A stretch of DNA of 64,000 nucleotides. Origin: Icerya purchasi (lineage: Eukaryota > Arthropoda > Insecta > Hemiptera > Monophlebidae). Location: assembly GCA_039619475.1 (NCBI GenBank), contig CM077116.1, positions 377,568,188-377,632,187 of the forward strand, given 5' to 3'. The notes below the pieces were generated by a model, which worked only from the letters and a program-made list of their open reading frames with translations, made no database searches and was not told the DNA's origin. Positions 62,201-64,000 of the stretch are shown piece by piece. Every line of letters begins with the position of its first letter. The stretch's first letter is position 1. Both the position numbers and the translations under genes were made by a program.

Positions 62201-63732
62201 AAACCTATATGCTTTGAACGTTGTTCCTTTCATTAGAAAAGTATTCTCATCCCTTTTCGGAGAAAAATAAACCCAGATGATGGACGTAAACACTGCCAGT
62301 TGCATTGAACGCAGACACCACTGTTACGGTCTACCTTCGTTCGTAACTGATATATTTCCCCACTAGTTTCGTCGCCTTTCCTTGCTTTTACATTTAGTTC
62401 TCTCGATCCACTGTGAAACCAGTTTTGTCTACTTTAAATACACATTATGGGTGTAATATTGCACTTTTTAATTAATTCTTTTAAATTTTCAAAAATATAT
62501 GCACTTTCGCATTAAAAGCGATTTAAAGGCGTCGATTCAGGCTTCCGAACTGTTAGAGATGACTTTGTGCAAAAACATAGAACCAATTCCCGCTTTTTTT
62601 TTTAATTTTTTCTTTGCTAACGTGTGAGAAATTCCATTAATTTCATCCTACTGATGTCCTATTAATTTTAAGGGGTAATTTAATAAAATCGTTTACTGCA
62701 TTGAGTAAGGTAAAATTAACAAGTTCAATTTTTTAGTCATTATTAAATATGCACCGTACGTCACATCTTCTCTTTCCAATGATGGTTTTGATTTTGTCTG
62801 TAATGTAGTTGTAATTATGGCCTATGAACCAGTGTAGCTTTTCCATTCTCGTTCTCTCACTTTTAACGGCAGATACAGCGGTTTATTCAGTGCTCAATTG
62901 TTTTTTATCCGTTTTCTTTTTTTATAATTATGGGACATCTTTAAGGTGTAAAATTAAAACAAAGTTGGTCCTCAAAAATATGAAGATTGAAAAAGGCACA
63001 AACAACAGTTGCTATTTGTTAACTTTATCTAACAAAAAACTGTATTTTTGTATTCATTGGGAGGTATTATCAAAATTGTATGGGTTCTCGACGCTGGTCA
63101 TTAATACTCTACAGGCATTTTTATGCAAAAATATTTGTAACTTTAAAAAAGTAATCTAAGACCGACGAGGAATATAAAAGATGGGTGAAATATGCTAAGA
63201 ATTTAATGCGCGTGCAATTCAAAAAATTGTTATTACATGCACTTTTACATTTGTTTTCCAGACGGGTTATTTAATAAGAAACTGAGCAGAAACAAAAAGC
63301 GCGCGCTATCACCTTCCGCATTAACTAGATTGCGATACAAATGAACATAGCGCATTCCAGAGCATAATAATACACTATAGGGCACAATAATGATGACCGG
63401 AGATTCGCATGGCCGGGGATATCCGCTGGCTGGTAATACCCCACTTTTCTCTATATGCGTCACAAAATCAGCTGCATAGGATTCTTGCTTAATGCACTGA
63501 AGAAATCTACCCCAAAATAATTGCGATGTTAGAACCTTCCTGCATAAACGAGGACTTTTACATAAGGGCAAAAAAGTACAGAGTTCTAATTACTTATGAG
63601 GAAGGTGTCGCTGTCCGTTAAAAATCGTTAGTAGAACATTTCCTATACCGGACACATTTATGCTGCAGTTTGATTTGGTTCTATCGCATCCGACTAAATC
63701 GATTAAATGCAATCTACTTCTTCCACCTGCAA
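18208..63732 (-). CDS. Kif26: KIF26/VAB-8-type kinesin, 3' part of gene (ten exons found)
   Basis: This is a divergent kinesin of the KIF26 (C. elegans VAB-8, fly CG14535) class. The class binds microtubules, is thought to lack normal ATPase cycling, and acts in cell and axon migration and signalling. Exons, 5' to 3': 63594-63732, 49256-49418, (one missing), 44631-45665, 43441-43580, 39523-39649, 35920-36146, 34809-34954, 32430-32627, 19415-19554, 18208-18371. Every junction except the missing one agrees in phase. Seen: switch II LHLIDLVGCD, the motor end ETLTTVQFASRIHRMRRKK, SSSEQSADTVIYLGP (KIF26B has SSSEQSCDTVIYIGP), two WxDGP motifs, and a terminal coiled coil RLMELKREQKQLLNELATAK matching the KIF26B tail. 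The 5' motor exons lie beyond the window. Introns hold nearly all the transposons. Confidence 0.9.
19040..19261 (+). pseudogene. Possible LINE C-terminal remnant
   Basis: The plus strand reads RCPPRASKLFNQLPVTSVHG followed by a short acidic helix (NLEDFYNKVVEQLLE). This recalls the end of CR1/Jockey-like reverse transcriptase ORFs, where xxRxxxLWNxLP is followed by a FxxxL helix. It lies in a kinesin intron and is followed by AT-rich DNA and a C-run at about 19300-19317. The similarity is short and the call tentative. Confidence 0.35.
19415..19554 (-). CDS. Kif26: Kinesin-like gene, tail exon
   Basis: The acceptor is TTTATTCCAG|ATTCGAATG (phase 2) and the donor TTTCAG|GTATAC (phase 1). The 140 bases encode a Ser/Asn-rich, low-complexity tail piece (FECGRLINSKVSSDNSVYSI and onward). 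Assignment rests on the perfect phase match to both neighbouring exons and good splice sites, not on a conserved motif. Confidence 0.75.
19555..20130. other. Kinesin intron, left flank of the repeat complex
   Basis: The plus-strand stretch 19694-20100 reads as hydrophobic segments in two frames (for example LFTWFLVAACIFWNTIF). This could be a decayed membrane-protein fragment, but I could not identify it and there are stops and frame changes. Otherwise nothing was seen. Confidence 0.3.
20131..20367. repeat. 16-bp tandem array, copy A
   Basis: About 15 units of GGAYAAAAGCGCACAC (Y = C or T), with shorter and degenerate units at the left edge. Units differ mainly at GGATAAAA/GGACAAAA and CACAC/CACAT. 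Because 16 is not a multiple of 3 and no unit contains a stop in any frame, all six frames stay open. The reading frames seen here are therefore artefacts. It is the outermost of three arrays in this complex. Confidence 0.95.
20368..21157. repeat. Partial extra arm copy (direct repeat of 23306-24095)
   Basis: This segment repeats 23306-24095 at a constant offset of 2938 bases and appears identical over long stretches. It stops abruptly at ATCGTCAACCGTTT, position 21157, which is exactly where the left arm of the large inverted repeat begins. The equivalent point inside the arm (24095) continues with different sequence. It is a truncated third copy of the arm. Confidence 0.93.
21225..21420 (+). 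mobile_element. tRNA-derived SINE-like sequence, left copy
   Basis: A pol III-like A box TAGTCTAGTGG (21230-21240) in the context AGTCTAGTGGTTAAGATAC recalls the tRNA-Glu/Asp 5' half. About 55 bases further is a B-box-like GATTCAAGTCAC (21294-21305). The head does not fold as a proper tRNA. A tRNA-related SINE head is the best explanation; the tail boundary is a guess. It is part of the inverted-repeat arm and so is present twice. Confidence 0.45.
23096..23306. repeat. 16-bp tandem array, copy B (left arm)
   Basis: About 13 units of GGAYAAAAGCGCACAC in the same orientation as copy A. It lies between unique arm sequence (…CCGTACGGTGACCA) and the 790-base shared unit. It has one unit fewer than the array in the right arm. 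Confidence 0.95.
24766..27390. other. Unique spacer of the inverted repeat
   Basis: These 2625 bases separate the arms and have no second copy in the window. No transposase was recognised. Contents: a short reading frame at 25462-25674, a T-run at 26511-26526 followed by a hairpin around GGCAATTGCC (26548-26572), and a possible retroelement 3' remnant to about 27000 on the minus strand. The stretch 24840-25140 has a more mixed composition than its surroundings but no recognised function. Confidence 0.6.
25462..25674 (+). CDS. Unidentified short reading frame in the spacer
   Basis: A 70-codon frame beginning MLKIKNLMESLNRELCNKFD and ending KCVVR-stop. It is helical-looking and has no recognisable domain. 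It lies in the loop between the arms, where a Foldback-type element could carry a gene, which is the only reason to list it. It may be chance. Confidence 0.2.
   Translation: MLKIKNLMESLNRELCNKFDVTQLIRSTVKIFQKMNNDKLISALINSLVLFVKNIHNPEPDFSNTKCVVR
27994..28182 (+). CDS. Short acidic/basic reading frame carried by both arms
   Basis: A 62-codon frame starting MKPRSKSQINNNDENDEEEI and ending in a lysine-rich segment (LKRKIIKKIQTS). The left arm has the identical frame at 23974-24162 on the minus strand, and copy A keeps only its last third. It reads inward-to-outward in each arm. There is no known domain. Being duplicated does not prove coding; it could be a small protein or an exon of an element gene. 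Confidence 0.25.
   Translation: MKPRSKSQINNNDENDEEEISKQTVDDIEVSNIMKTFTKLTKSCGFFDTNLKRKIIKKIQTS
28850..29078. repeat. 16-bp tandem array, copy C (right arm)
   Basis: About 14 units, reverse complement of the left-arm array (GTGTGCGCTTTTRTCC, R = A or G). It is identical unit by unit at its outer end, including the variant with AAAAACGCACATGG in the complementary arm, and differs by one inserted unit. Confidence 0.95.
30752..30947 (-). mobile_element. tRNA-derived SINE-like sequence, right copy
   Basis: Mirror copy of the SINE-like block at 21225-21420. The A box is at 30932-30942 and the B box at 30867-30878 on the minus strand. It moved with the arm, so it predates the arm duplication. Confidence 0.45.
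31015..32092 (+). pseudogene. R1-like LINE fragment, 5'-truncated
   Basis: In mixed frames the plus strand reads VEYLGIIIDNKLKFNRHAKY (reverse transcriptase thumb), an IAAAPTSDHS-like block, and LSGHGNFRLYKKRFNI followed by CVLCDMNVSDSVFHILFQ, the C-terminal CCHC knuckle. It ends in an A-rich tail (32082-32101). The GHGxFxxYxxRF-CxxC arrangement fits R1-type elements, which lack RNase H. Stops and frameshifts make it dead. Its recognisable start coincides with the outer end of the inverted-repeat arm. Confidence 0.75.
32102..32429. other. Kinesin intron, short
   Basis: AT-rich sequence between the LINE tail and the exon at 32430. No feature was seen. Confidence 0.4.
32430..32627 (-). CDS. 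Kif26: Kinesin-like gene, tail exon with acidic and proline-rich part
   Basis: The acceptor is TTGATTACAG|AAGAAATATG (phase 2) and the donor GATCG|GTAATT (phase 2). It encodes RNMLNLRHPDGSSN, an acidic stretch ELLQDDEECLP and a proline run VPPPLPSK. The proline run could bind SH3 or similar domains (inference). Both boundaries match the neighbouring exons in phase. Confidence 0.85.
32628..34808. other. Kinesin intron
   Basis: AT-rich intron with one candidate plus-strand exon (33115-33343, listed separately). A C/T-rich poly-T patch is near 34580-34612. Nothing else was recognised. Confidence 0.4.
33115..33343 (+). CDS. Possible first exon of a nested gene
   Basis: A frame starting METISVLLCALIVFLLIKFY has a strong N-terminal hydrophobic segment (signal or anchor), then an ordered-looking stretch (VYEVQYFGPVVYEVFYRG). 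It ends at a possible donor AATATAAG|GTAACTG. It lies on the opposite strand inside a kinesin intron. I do not recognise the protein and found no partner exon, so it may be chance or a decayed gene. Confidence 0.25.
34809..34954 (-). CDS. Kif26: Kinesin-like gene, tail exon with CxxC
   Basis: The acceptor is TCAATTTACAG|AGTGAAG (phase 0) and the donor CACAT|GTAAGC (phase 2), both strong. It encodes ESVFGKFCENCRVNLTSIER and a charged segment ending RLRSYKH. The CENC pair could be half of a metal-binding site, but no second pair is present in the exon. It was found because the exons on either side disagree in phase without it. Confidence 0.85.
35920..36146 (-). CDS. Kif26: Kinesin-like gene, tail exon
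   Basis: The acceptor is TTTTTTCAG|GTGACATT (phase 1) and the donor TTTAAAC|GTATGT (phase 0). The 227 bases encode a helical start DIHFEQLSRLHKFYETKF, then WQSMMLSEIFSNID and a Ser/Asp-rich end. The helix probably continues the predicted structure following the VTEEDIA exon. Confidence 0.88.
36147..37531. other. Kinesin intron
   Basis: AT-rich with no exon or repeat family recognised. A short internal duplication of AGAAGAAAAATTAAAGTAAC is near 37085-37120. Confidence 0.4.
37532..37675. repeat. Dispersed repeat, copy 1
   Basis: About 140 bases are related in direct orientation to 41706-41835. Shared blocks include CCATACTCA, GGCGACTACCTATT-like sequence, AGCTGTACAGAT, GGCAATTGTT/GGCAGTTGTT and GACTACA followed by GGAACTG. 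Divergence is substantial. No terminal inverted repeats or tail were defined, so the class is unknown. Confidence 0.65.
37676..39522. other. Kinesin intron
   Basis: AT-rich with a T-run at 38488-38504 and a purine-rich stretch at 38740-39120. Short reading frames on both strands (38201-38461, 38526-38723) have no recognisable domain or exon boundaries. Confidence 0.35.
39523..39649 (-). CDS. Kif26: Kinesin-like gene, conserved tail exon VTEEDIA
   Basis: The acceptor is TTCAATAG|GTCACGG (phase 0) and the donor TTCACAG|GTATCG (phase 1). It encodes VTEEDIAFCMGKLENPLPEV and then an acidic, hydrophobic stretch ending VVSTFT. It follows directly from the EPVPMQDCCLQ end of the previous exon; the combined motif is what I recall of insect KIF26 tails. 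Confidence 0.92.
39933..40745 (-). pseudogene. 5'-truncated LINE: RNase H and C-terminal knuckle
   Basis: The poly(A) tail appears as a T-run at 39933-39948. Upstream on the minus strand are RNase H motifs (ILLVTDSSASLKSIS with Asp; LLWVPSHIGIQGNERVDMAS with His and Asp) and then LRVGHTAVSHNY and YPSVEHLLLQCTVF. A frame break lies between 40348 and 40379. Only about 0.8 kb of the 3' end is present, typical of aborted target-primed reverse transcription. It is a different family from the 50.7-kb element. Confidence 0.85.
40746..43440. other. Kinesin intron
   Basis: AT-rich. A second copy of a dispersed repeat lies at 41706-41835. A mixed TA/CA microsatellite is at about 42850-42920. No exon was recognised. 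Confidence 0.4.
41706..41835. repeat. Dispersed repeat, copy 2
   Basis: Direct-orientation relative of 37532-37675 (shared AGCTGTACAGAT, CCATACTCA and GACTACA blocks). It lies 4.2 kb away in another kinesin intron. Class unknown. Confidence 0.65.
43441..43580 (-). CDS. Kif26: Kinesin-like gene, acidic tail exon with GC donor
   Basis: The acceptor is ATTTATATCAG|AATACATAAG (phase 1). The 140 bases encode YISDFERRGDGSEND and the acidic block ELEFIEVEEPEEPVPMQD, ending CCLQ. The only donor giving the right phase is TTGCAG|GCAAGT, a GC-AG donor with otherwise perfect consensus. A GT four bases on would be in phase 1 and would not fit the phase-0 acceptor at 39649. Confidence 0.92.
43581..44630. 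other. Kinesin intron with a foldback MITE
   Basis: AT-rich intron. It contains the palindromic element at 43823-44031 and a long T-run at about 44239-44262. Confidence 0.5.
43823..44031. mobile_element. Foldback MITE, about 210 bp
   Basis: The two halves are imperfect reverse complements. The left half reads TAATATCACGAATCGAGAAA…AAAAAGCAATATGTTTCGTAG. The right half, reversed, reads TAATATCGCGAACCAGAAAA…AAAAAGCAATATATTTCGTAG. The arms are about 75 bases with a short centre. There is no coding capacity. It is a nonautonomous palindromic element; the superfamily is unknown because no target duplication is clear. Confidence 0.8.
44631..45665 (-). CDS. Kif26: Kinesin-like gene, large Ser-rich exon after the motor
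   Basis: This 1035-base exon runs from acceptor GTTTACAG|GTATTTC (phase 1) to donor AATAAAG|GTAAGC (phase 1). It begins ISSGVNTVEENARLTNSSDF and then SSSEQSADTVIYLGPSEETD, which aligns with the post-motor part of vertebrate KIF26B. Two WxDGP motifs follow (EERWIDGPRIPKSK at about 45160 and EMWVDGPTTSSS at about 45050); KIF26B has GVRWVDGP. Low-complexity Ser and His stretches lie between, and the end is acidic. Codon composition is clearly less AT-rich than the introns. The long Phe run read beyond the donor is intron. Confidence 0.95.
45666..49255. other. Kinesin intron(s), one short exon unplaced
   Basis: The exon on the right ends in phase 0 and the exon on the left begins in phase 1, so an exon of 3n+1 bases should lie here. 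I could not locate it. Plus-strand frames at 45807-46204 and 48493-48967 are open but show no domain. The T-run at about 47180-47200 and AT-rich sequence complete the stretch. Confidence 0.45.
49256..49418 (-). CDS. Kif26: Kinesin-like gene, C-terminal motor exon
   Basis: The acceptor is ATGTACACAG|GGAACAG (phase 2) and the donor ATAAAG|GTAAGT (phase 0). It encodes EQKITQVLKECLGSLTCHAA, MIAHVSRRAEHYCETLTTVQ and FASRIHRMRRKKIK. These correspond to kinesin helix alpha-4 and loop 12 (canonical DSKLTRLLQDSLGG), beta-8 and the terminal ETLSTLRFA helix. The first codon is completed by AA from the exon at 63594. The downstream acceptor CGCAG|GTACTG would drop the KITQ motif and break phase. Confidence 0.95.
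49419..50694. other. Kinesin intron, left of the LINE insertion
   Basis: AT-rich with a few A/T homopolymers (49620, 50338). No exon or repeat was recognised. Confidence 0.4.
50795..54481 (-). pseudogene. LINE ORF2: endonuclease, reverse transcriptase, RNase H
   Basis: The frame spans 1228 codons with one interruption, a TGA at 54041-54043 following GDFNAHSPV. LINE endonucleases usually have Trp there (GDFNAHxxxW), so one TGG-to-TGA change explains it. Domains: an APE-type endonuclease (MQWNCRGF, ICLQES, GDFNAH, STIDIALIS); a reverse transcriptase (SYRPISLLNVISK, FFDMEKAFDRVWRR, NGIPQGSALSATLF, LYIDDLNISL at about 52451-52470, with Ile in the usual YADD); an RNase H (IVYTDGART, DAEMYAILYG, IITDSLTALE, WVPGHAGIRGNEQAN); and a CCHC knuckle (CPFCMGNFMPTVQHLLIEC). 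In RNase H the last Asp of GNExAD is Asn (51257-51259). Confidence 0.93.
54537..56000 (-). CDS. LINE ORF1, RNA-binding protein
   Basis: An intact 487-codon frame. The N-terminus (residues 1-100) is Asn/Thr-rich and probably disordered. The middle (about 120-300) looks like the tandem RRM-like region of insect LINE ORF1 proteins: FIENTVPRDYFSALKNFVGG, VLIFLKSKTIVENFM, then VVLSNVSPTIPNTVLKTYLQ. Such proteins normally coat the element's RNA. No CCHC zinc knuckle is present, although many Jockey- and I-clade ORF1 proteins have one. The C-terminus is Pro/Thr/Asn-rich with a helical end. The start ATG at 56000 is the first in the frame. Confidence 0.88.
   Translation of the reverse strand: MYRSPPTVRRNLPQHEMDNAATKPTPAGDNDPLFISTHTVTHNATQHDRSHTDNTYNAITNNNSNQLNTSTSAINNTANNSSSTTNISNNLTTKTETKIEIIPKQIPVAKKTSFSEKLKSKKYLPPIVEFEFPSEEQGVIFPFIENTVPRDYFSALKNFVGGPKNIIAGSKINNNRVLIFLKSKTIVENFMTNGATISVNNTTISGQRLKTPARKVVLSNVSPTIPNTVLKTYLQSVLNLKLVSAISLLRVSPNDTEFGHIISWRRQAYVENTDFVNDIPESFLIIHNDREHRIFTQIEKTNTPLAHENSPKPEEKEEIITGTKRPHPPTPDPPVTNDEPIYPNVNRDSKMDTMSYPTTENQADATPTVTNNQAINPASSNDINPVTGPKKQKTTTKELLKSIESNVTQNPHYPLSYSNLIVLMDLVQGQKNPINIVNSFTSDIDGLINMLSDNYPLLENRAMKTRFSKLIKKLSSFPQPPPQPSPM
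56101..56745. other. Kinesin intron between LINE and foldback element
   Basis: AT-rich, purine-biased on the plus strand. No gene or repeat was recognised; the minus-strand frame 56341-56715 has no domain. Confidence 0.4.
56746..57119. mobile_element. Foldback MITE, about 375 bp
   Basis: The two halves pair as imperfect reverse complements over about 170 bases each. The left half starts CTAACTTCAAGATTTATTAT and continues with AAAAAATAATTATTCGATAA and ATTATGGTAATTTTTATGC. The right half, reversed, starts TAGTGACTTCAAGATTTGTT with the same internal blocks. It has no coding capacity. A degraded relative is at 58-245. Superfamily unknown. Confidence 0.8.
57160..57420 (-). repeat. Copy of a ~284-bp repeat family, minus orientation
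   Basis: Reverse complement of the repeat at 61320-61830. TTTTAGCTATAATACTCGCG (57228) matches the reversed CGCGAGTATTATAGCTAAA at 61542, and AATTTCGAGCTTTCGGCGGC (57390) matches the reversed GCCGAAAGCTCGAAATTTCGG at 61654. It is a single diverged unit. No coding pattern. Confidence 0.75.
57513..58055. mobile_element. Nonautonomous DNA element with terminal inverted repeats
   Basis: The ends are inverted repeats of about 25 bases: left GGGACCGTCCATTAATTACG then TGAGC; right, reversed, GGGGCATCCATTAATTACGA then GAGC. The element is about 543 bp and has no transposase. Internally, GAGATTTGGTCGGACTCCC (57585) recurs in direct orientation as GAGATTTTGCTGGACTCCC (58001). Ends of the GGG-CCGTCCAT-AATTACG type are common in animal genomes. 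No target duplication could be fixed, so the superfamily is left open. Confidence 0.75.
58056..60244. other. Kinesin intron, mixed-composition DNA
   Basis: No exon or transposon was recognised. The stretch 59090-60000 is non-repetitive and less AT-rich than most of the window, including GTGAACAGCAGCTGCAACAA near 59557. It has no open frame of note. It could be conserved regulatory DNA, but nothing here proves it. Confidence 0.35.
60245..61262 (-). pseudogene. 5'-truncated LINE: RNase H and C-terminal knuckle
   Basis: The poly(A) tail is a T-run at 60245-60269. Upstream on the minus strand, the RNase H shows VHCYIDGSKTAMAAGAAFF, an AKLYAIYLALQETS block (Lys-Leu where Glu-Leu is usual), IILTDSASALANI and, after a stop near 60837, SHKGIKGNEIADKLAK. 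It ends with a CCHC knuckle PPSCPFCNTPQLTLRHILTS. Truncated at about 61262. A different subfamily from the copies at 39.9 and 50.7 kb. Confidence 0.85.
61320..61830 (+). repeat. ~284-bp repeat, two diverged tandem units
   Basis: GGCGCCGAAAACTCGAAATTT (61367) recurs as GGTGCCGAAAGCTCGAAATTT (61651). The following blocks (ATTTCTTTTTC, GTATGTGATATATT, AACG-GAxCGTATTTCA-TTCCTTAA) keep the same order. The units are clearly diverged, so it is old satellite-like or element-derived DNA. A single reverse copy is at 57160-57420. Confidence 0.8.
61831..63593. other. Kinesin intron next to the motor exon
   Basis: AT-rich, no exon recognised. The frames at 62824-63159 (plus) and 63245-63571 (minus) have no domain, and the latter lies directly downstream of the donor at 63594. 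Confidence 0.4.
63594..63732 (-). CDS. Kif26: Kinesin-like gene, switch II motor exon
   Basis: The acceptor is ATTGTTCAG|TTGCAGG (phase 1) and the donor CCTCATAA|GTAATT (phase 2). It encodes VAGGRSRLHLIDLVGCDRTK and then NVSGIGNVLLTIFNGQRHLP. This is the kinesin beta-7/switch II region (canonical DLAGSE) and helix alpha-4 start (SLSALGNVI). DLVGCD replaces DLAGSE, and the loop between it and the SGIGNV helix is much shorter than in processive kinesins, as expected for KIF26 proteins. The preceding exon lies right of 64000 or was not recognised. Confidence 0.93.
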
Positions 63733-64000
63733 CTGAACAATTATTTCGGGTTATCGTAAAAAATAAAAAAACATCTATATATGTATATAAAAAAACATGA
63801 TCAATCATTTCTTTCGTGTTCATGTATGTTAAAATTTCCGCTGATTCCCAACTAGTTCACGATCTGTTTCCCGAATAATGCGCATGAAGGGAACGAAAAA
63901 GAAAAAGAAATCACTAATCTAATTTAATAAGGAAAACATTTTCAAGGGGGAAGCTAAAATCTGTACTGTAAAACATTTTCAAAAATCTATTAGCTTCTTT
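63733..64000. other. Kinesin intron at window edge
   Basis: AT-rich intron sequence upstream of the switch II exon. No further motor exon is visible before the window ends. Confidence 0.5.

Noticed and set aside
63245..63571. 108-codon minus-strand frame just downstream of the switch II exon
   Set aside because: It lies in the intron after the donor at 63594, has no kinesin similarity, and the next motor motif (KITQVLKECLGS) is found at 49.4 kb in the right phase.

Overview
The window is AT-rich, intron-rich eukaryotic DNA. It is full of non-LTR retrotransposon (LINE) remains, a Tc1/mariner copy, miniature foldback elements and simple repeats. LINE types with an endonuclease, reverse transcriptase, RNase H and a C-terminal CCHC knuckle, together with the two host genes found, suggest an arthropod and most likely an insect. 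I cannot name the species.

Two host genes can be reconstructed, both on the minus strand. At the left edge (832-1195) are the first two coding exons of a Vps18 homologue (HOPS/CORVET core subunit); the rest lies beyond position 1. From about 63.7 kb down to 18.2 kb runs a 45-kb split gene for a KIF26/VAB-8-type kinesin. I found ten of its exons by matching splice sites, reading phase and protein similarity. The window holds the C-terminal part of the motor domain (switch II onward), the neck, a serine-rich region, and the tail with its acidic EVEEPEEPVP motif and terminal coiled coil. The N-terminal motor exons lie beyond 64000. One short exon between 49256 and 45665 must exist but was not found. 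One intron uses a GC-AG donor.

The kinesin introns have taken in most of the mobile DNA. The intron between 19.55 and 32.43 kb holds a striking 9.86-kb inverted repeat: arms 21158-24765 and 27391-31014, near-identical, around a 2.6-kb unique spacer. Each arm carries an array of a ~16-bp repeat, an architecture like Foldback/Galileo elements. A third, partial arm copy (20.13-21.157 kb) lies in direct orientation and ends exactly where the left arm begins. The intron between 49.42 and 63.59 kb holds a nearly full-length LINE (about 50.7-56.1 kb, minus) whose ORF2 is broken only by one TGA codon, a nonautonomous terminal-inverted-repeat element (57.5-58.06 kb), a foldback MITE, a ~284-bp repeat family and a 5'-truncated LINE.

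Between Vps18 and the 3' end of the kinesin gene (1.2-18.2 kb) there are only decayed LINE pieces in both orientations, a 221-bp tandem duplication and a dead Tc1/mariner element (15969-17326) with clear terminal repeats and TA target duplications. No rRNA, functional tRNA, CRISPR array or bacterial-type operon was seen.
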